Made by a program: the position numbers and the translations under genes. Below the pieces are notes generated by a model. The model was not told the origin of the DNA. It searched no databases and saw only the letters and a program-made list of their open reading frames with translations. From Chryseobacterium gleum (GTDB lineage: Bacteria; Bacteroidota; Bacteroidia; Flavobacteriales_C; GCA-002722245): 16,920 bases of DNA. Shown here in pieces: positions 14,870-16,920 of the stretch (the stretch's first letter is position 1; every line of letters begins with the position of its first letter). The stretch is from positions 1 to 16,920 of the forward strand of contig CAMDPJ010000023.1 in the NCBI GenBank assembly GCA_945903925.1, in the 5' to 3' direction.

Positions 14870-15529
14870 TTAAAATTTAATAGACACAAATGCTGCCGTA
14901 AATGAAAGAGCGGTAAATCCGCCTGCTAATCCATGTGCCAATTTCCAGTTACCACCTTGGTTGGCATAGCCACTTAAAATATTGGTGGTAATCATACCAG
15001 AGATATGCATTATCGCAAAAAACTTATGCCAGTCTATACTGTCCCACTTTCCTCCGCTGCGAGAAATTAAGGGTGGTGGTGCTAAAAATGACAAAGCCGC
15101 GCCCGCAATATAACCTGCATTCGTTGCGAAGGCAAAACCTTCGTGAATATTTCTTGGAATTAAATAATTGTATAATAATATACCCGTAGTAGCTGTTCCC
15201 AGCATAGCGGCTACAGTTCCATAACCAACTATTTGATGCGTAACCAACATAGCTCGACGCACCTTCATTTCCTTTTCTCTGTTCGCTAAAGTAAGAGGCA
15301 CCCATCCTGTGGACCGCAACAAACCTTTTTCACCGTAAATCCAGCGCTGTGTAAATATCATTCGTTCGGGCAACAATGGCGGAGTTTCGTCGAGCATCAT
15401 ATCGCCCAGTAACAAGGATGTATCGCTTACTGTATTTGCAGAATCAACCAAAAAACTATCAACTGCATTTTGGGCTTTCGAAAGTGTAAACGATGAGCTT
15501 AATAATAGAAATAGAAATAACCTACGCAT
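14870..15529 (-). CDS. Four-helix membrane protein, cytochrome b561-like by histidine pattern
   Basis: A 219-residue protein with an N-terminal signal-like helix (MRRLFLFLLLSSSFTLSKAQ), a polar stretch to about residue 90, then four hydrophobic helices (about 93-121, 128-150, 168-188 and 197-217). Histidines sit in or at the ends of these helices: H98, H129, H168, H175 and H199. This is what a b-type heme protein of the cytochrome b561 type would need. The location, 10 bases upstream of a YceI gene, supports this, since b561 and YceI proteins are encoded together in other bacteria. No family signature is strong enough to be certain. A -7-like TACTATTG (minus strand, 15546-15553) precedes it. 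Alternative: an uncharacterised Bacteroidota membrane protein without heme. Confidence 0.6.
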   Translation of the reverse strand: MRRLFLFLLLSSSFTLSKAQNAVDSFLVDSANTVSDTSLLLGDMMLDETPPLLPERMIFTQRWIYGEKGLLRSTGWVPLTLANREKEMKVRRAMLVTHQIVGYGTVAAMLGTATTGILLYNYLIPRNIHEGFAFATNAGYIAGAALSFLAPPPLISRSGGKWDSIDWHKFFAIMHISGMITTNILSGYANQGGNWKLAHGLAGGFTALSFTAAFVSIKF

Positions 15530-15606
15530 AAATTAATTGTTTGTACAATAGTAATAATAATATTAGCAAAATTGTGATATACAGCGCACTAAAATATGAT
15601 TTGCGC

Positions 15607-16920
15607 TTATTCTGCCTTCGCTATCTGCAAAACGTTTCTGTAAAATTGTGTCAATTCTTTATCTTTCTCTTTGGCAATAGCCAAATTTATTTTCTCTTCT
15701 ATTTTTTTTCGTTCTTCTTTTAGCTTATCTAATTTTTCCTGCATTTGTTTTGCGTCGAATGAGGCTTTCTTGGTGTCTTTGTTGTCGTTGATATCGCGCT
15801 GTAAATCGGCCATTCTAGCATCATAATAGCCGCGCAAGCCCACCATAGCCAAAACAGCTTCTTTTCTAACCTCTGCATCATCATCGCTGGTTGCAATATT
15901 GTACAAAGAATCTAAGCCTTTAAAGAAAATTTCTTTTTTCTGCTTCACCAAGTACATTCCAAAATGATCTACCAATTGAGCTTGTCGCGCACCTTCGTAA
16001 TGTGCAATGGCATTAGTATAAAAAGAATATATTTCTTCTTTGTTTTTAAAGCCTTTATAAATGTCGCCCAAGGTAAGTGAAATCCACTCGGCATAGGGCT
16101 CATCTTTCTGTTTAATGATGTCGTAAGCCTCCTCTTTTTTATAGATAGAATATGCTCGAATGGTTGAAGCCACCACATAATTGCTCGAATCATTAAGGGT
16201 TTTCTTTAGCACAGGCTCTGCTTCTTCGAAAGAATAATTTTTTCTAATGAAACGAATGGCTGCAGCGCGCACTTGCGATTTAGGCTCTTTCACCGCCAGT
16301 TTAAAAGTTTTGTCCATTACATCGGTAAGCAAAGAATCACTTAGTGTTGTATCGGCTGCCAAGTGATCTAAAGCCAACAATTTAACTCCCCAAAACTTAT
16401 CGTTTAAAGCATTAACCAAGAAATCATCTTTTGTTCTTTTAGGGGTGGTGTCTGAAAGCACATGCTCGAAAGCCTCGTATCTATCCATTATGTTTTTGCT
16501 TTTTTCGAACTGTGTAAGCCATTCCATGGTTGACTTTCTTTCCACTTTCTCACACAACAAAATTTTGTCAGCATCAATATTTACCCACTCTGGCTCTCCA
16601 TTGGCCAACAATCTAAAAGTATCACATTTGTTGGTCATCCAAACACGAGAGCGTTTTGGCTTTCCACCAGAATACACATCAATATCAATAGGAAAACGGT
16701 ATACGCTCGACTCCAACAATGGCTGAGTTTGCTCCACCACCAGCGAAATAGAATCGGAAACTTTATCGTAACGGTAAGAAATATCTAGCATAGGATGTCC
16801 TTTGGTAAAAAACCATTGATTGAAAAACCAATTTAAATCTTCGCCCGTAATTTTCTCGAAAGACATGCGCAATTGCGCCATCTCGGTGGATTTAAATTTA
16901 TTGCTTTCTAAATAATCTTG
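15607..16920 (-). CDS. M1-family aminopeptidase, C-terminal part, cut by window edge
   Basis: The frame is open from the right edge to a TAA at 15607-15609, giving 437 residues of the C-terminal region; an internal ATG at 16881 is not a real start. The beginning, SFEKITGEDLNWFFNQWF followed by FTKGHPMLDISY, is the end of the M1 catalytic domain, where GEDLNWFFxQWF and GHP are characteristic. A beta-sandwich-like segment follows (DSISLVVEQTQP to TFRLLANGEPEWVNID). After that comes a long alpha-helical, HEAT-like region whose repeats start near KFWGVKLLALDHLA and VRAAAIRFIRKN, and a charged coiled-coil tail near the C-terminus. The HExxH zinc site is outside the window. M1 enzymes remove N-terminal amino acids from peptides and many in Bacteroidota are exported, but the signal peptide cannot be seen here. 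The 77 bases after the stop hold no clear terminator. Confidence 0.9.
   Translation of the reverse strand, partial: QDYLESNKFKSTEMAQLRMSFEKITGEDLNWFFNQWFFTKGHPMLDISYRYDKVSDSISLVVEQTQPLLESSVYRFPIDIDVYSGGKPKRSRVWMTNKCDTFRLLANGEPEWVNIDADKILLCEKVERKSTMEWLTQFEKSKNIMDRYEAFEHVLSDTTPKRTKDDFLVNALNDKFWGVKLLALDHLAADTTLSDSLLTDVMDKTFKLAVKEPKSQVRAAAIRFIRKNYSFEEAEPVLKKTLNDSSNYVVASTIRAYSIYKKEEAYDIIKQKDEPYAEWISLTLGDIYKGFKNKEEIYSFYTNAIAHYEGARQAQLVDHFGMYLVKQKKEIFFKGLDSLYNIATSDDDAEVRKEAVLAMVGLRGYYDARMADLQRDINDNKDTKKASFDAKQMQEKLDKLKEERKKIEEKINLAIAKEKDKELTQFYRNVLQIAKAE

Noticed and set aside
15541..15723. Plus-strand 60-codon frame near the end of the M1 gene
   Set aside because: Mostly the antisense of a lysine/glutamate-rich coiled coil, which yields artificial Phe/Leu/Ser-rich peptides.

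Overview
The window reads as a chromosomal segment of a member of the Bacteroidota. The genes are AT-rich and lack obvious Shine-Dalgarno sequences. Several upstream regions carry the Bacteroidota promoter pattern (TTTG, about 19-22 bases, then TAnnTTTG). The acpP-fabF-rnc-IPExxxVDY-pyk gene order and the IPExxxVDY-family protein itself are typical of this phylum. I cannot assign a genus from the sequence alone.

Left third (1-8063): housekeeping genes. On the minus strand, read right to left, a compact run starts with acpP (acyl carrier protein), fabF (condensing enzyme), rnc (RNase III) and an IPExxxVDY-family protein. It continues with pyk (pyruvate kinase), an M42-family metallo-aminopeptidase, dxr (MEP isoprenoid pathway) and the N-terminal part of rseP, a site-2 protease that runs off the left edge. 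A heptad-repeat hairpin lies between pyk and the M42 gene. Divergent from acpP on the plus strand are purN (purine synthesis) and rnhA (RNase HI), which overlap by one base.

Middle (about 8085-14282): an accessory, very AT-rich block of envelope-type genes. It holds a UbiA-superfamily enzyme resembling decaprenyl-phosphate phosphoribosyltransferase and two large, paralogous, polytopic GT-C-like membrane proteins arranged tail-to-tail, whose stop codons share one CTAG. It also holds a tightly packed plus-strand trio: a HAD phosphatase, a SAM methyltransferase and a single-pass membrane protein with a probable beta-sandwich exodomain. The most economical reading is a lipid-linked pentofuranose (ribose or arabinose) route that makes or modifies a surface glycan. 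The epimerase genes expected for arabinose (DprE1/DprE2 type) are not in the window. The first GT-C gene has an apparent single-base frameshift in a T6 run that separates its ATG and N-terminal membrane helix from the rest of the reading frame.

Right end (14299-16920), minus strand: a secreted YceI-family protein, a four-helix membrane protein with histidines placed as in cytochrome b561, and the C-terminal part of an M1-family aminopeptidase with a HEAT-like region that runs off the right edge. No rRNA, tRNA, CRISPR array, insertion sequence or phage gene was seen.
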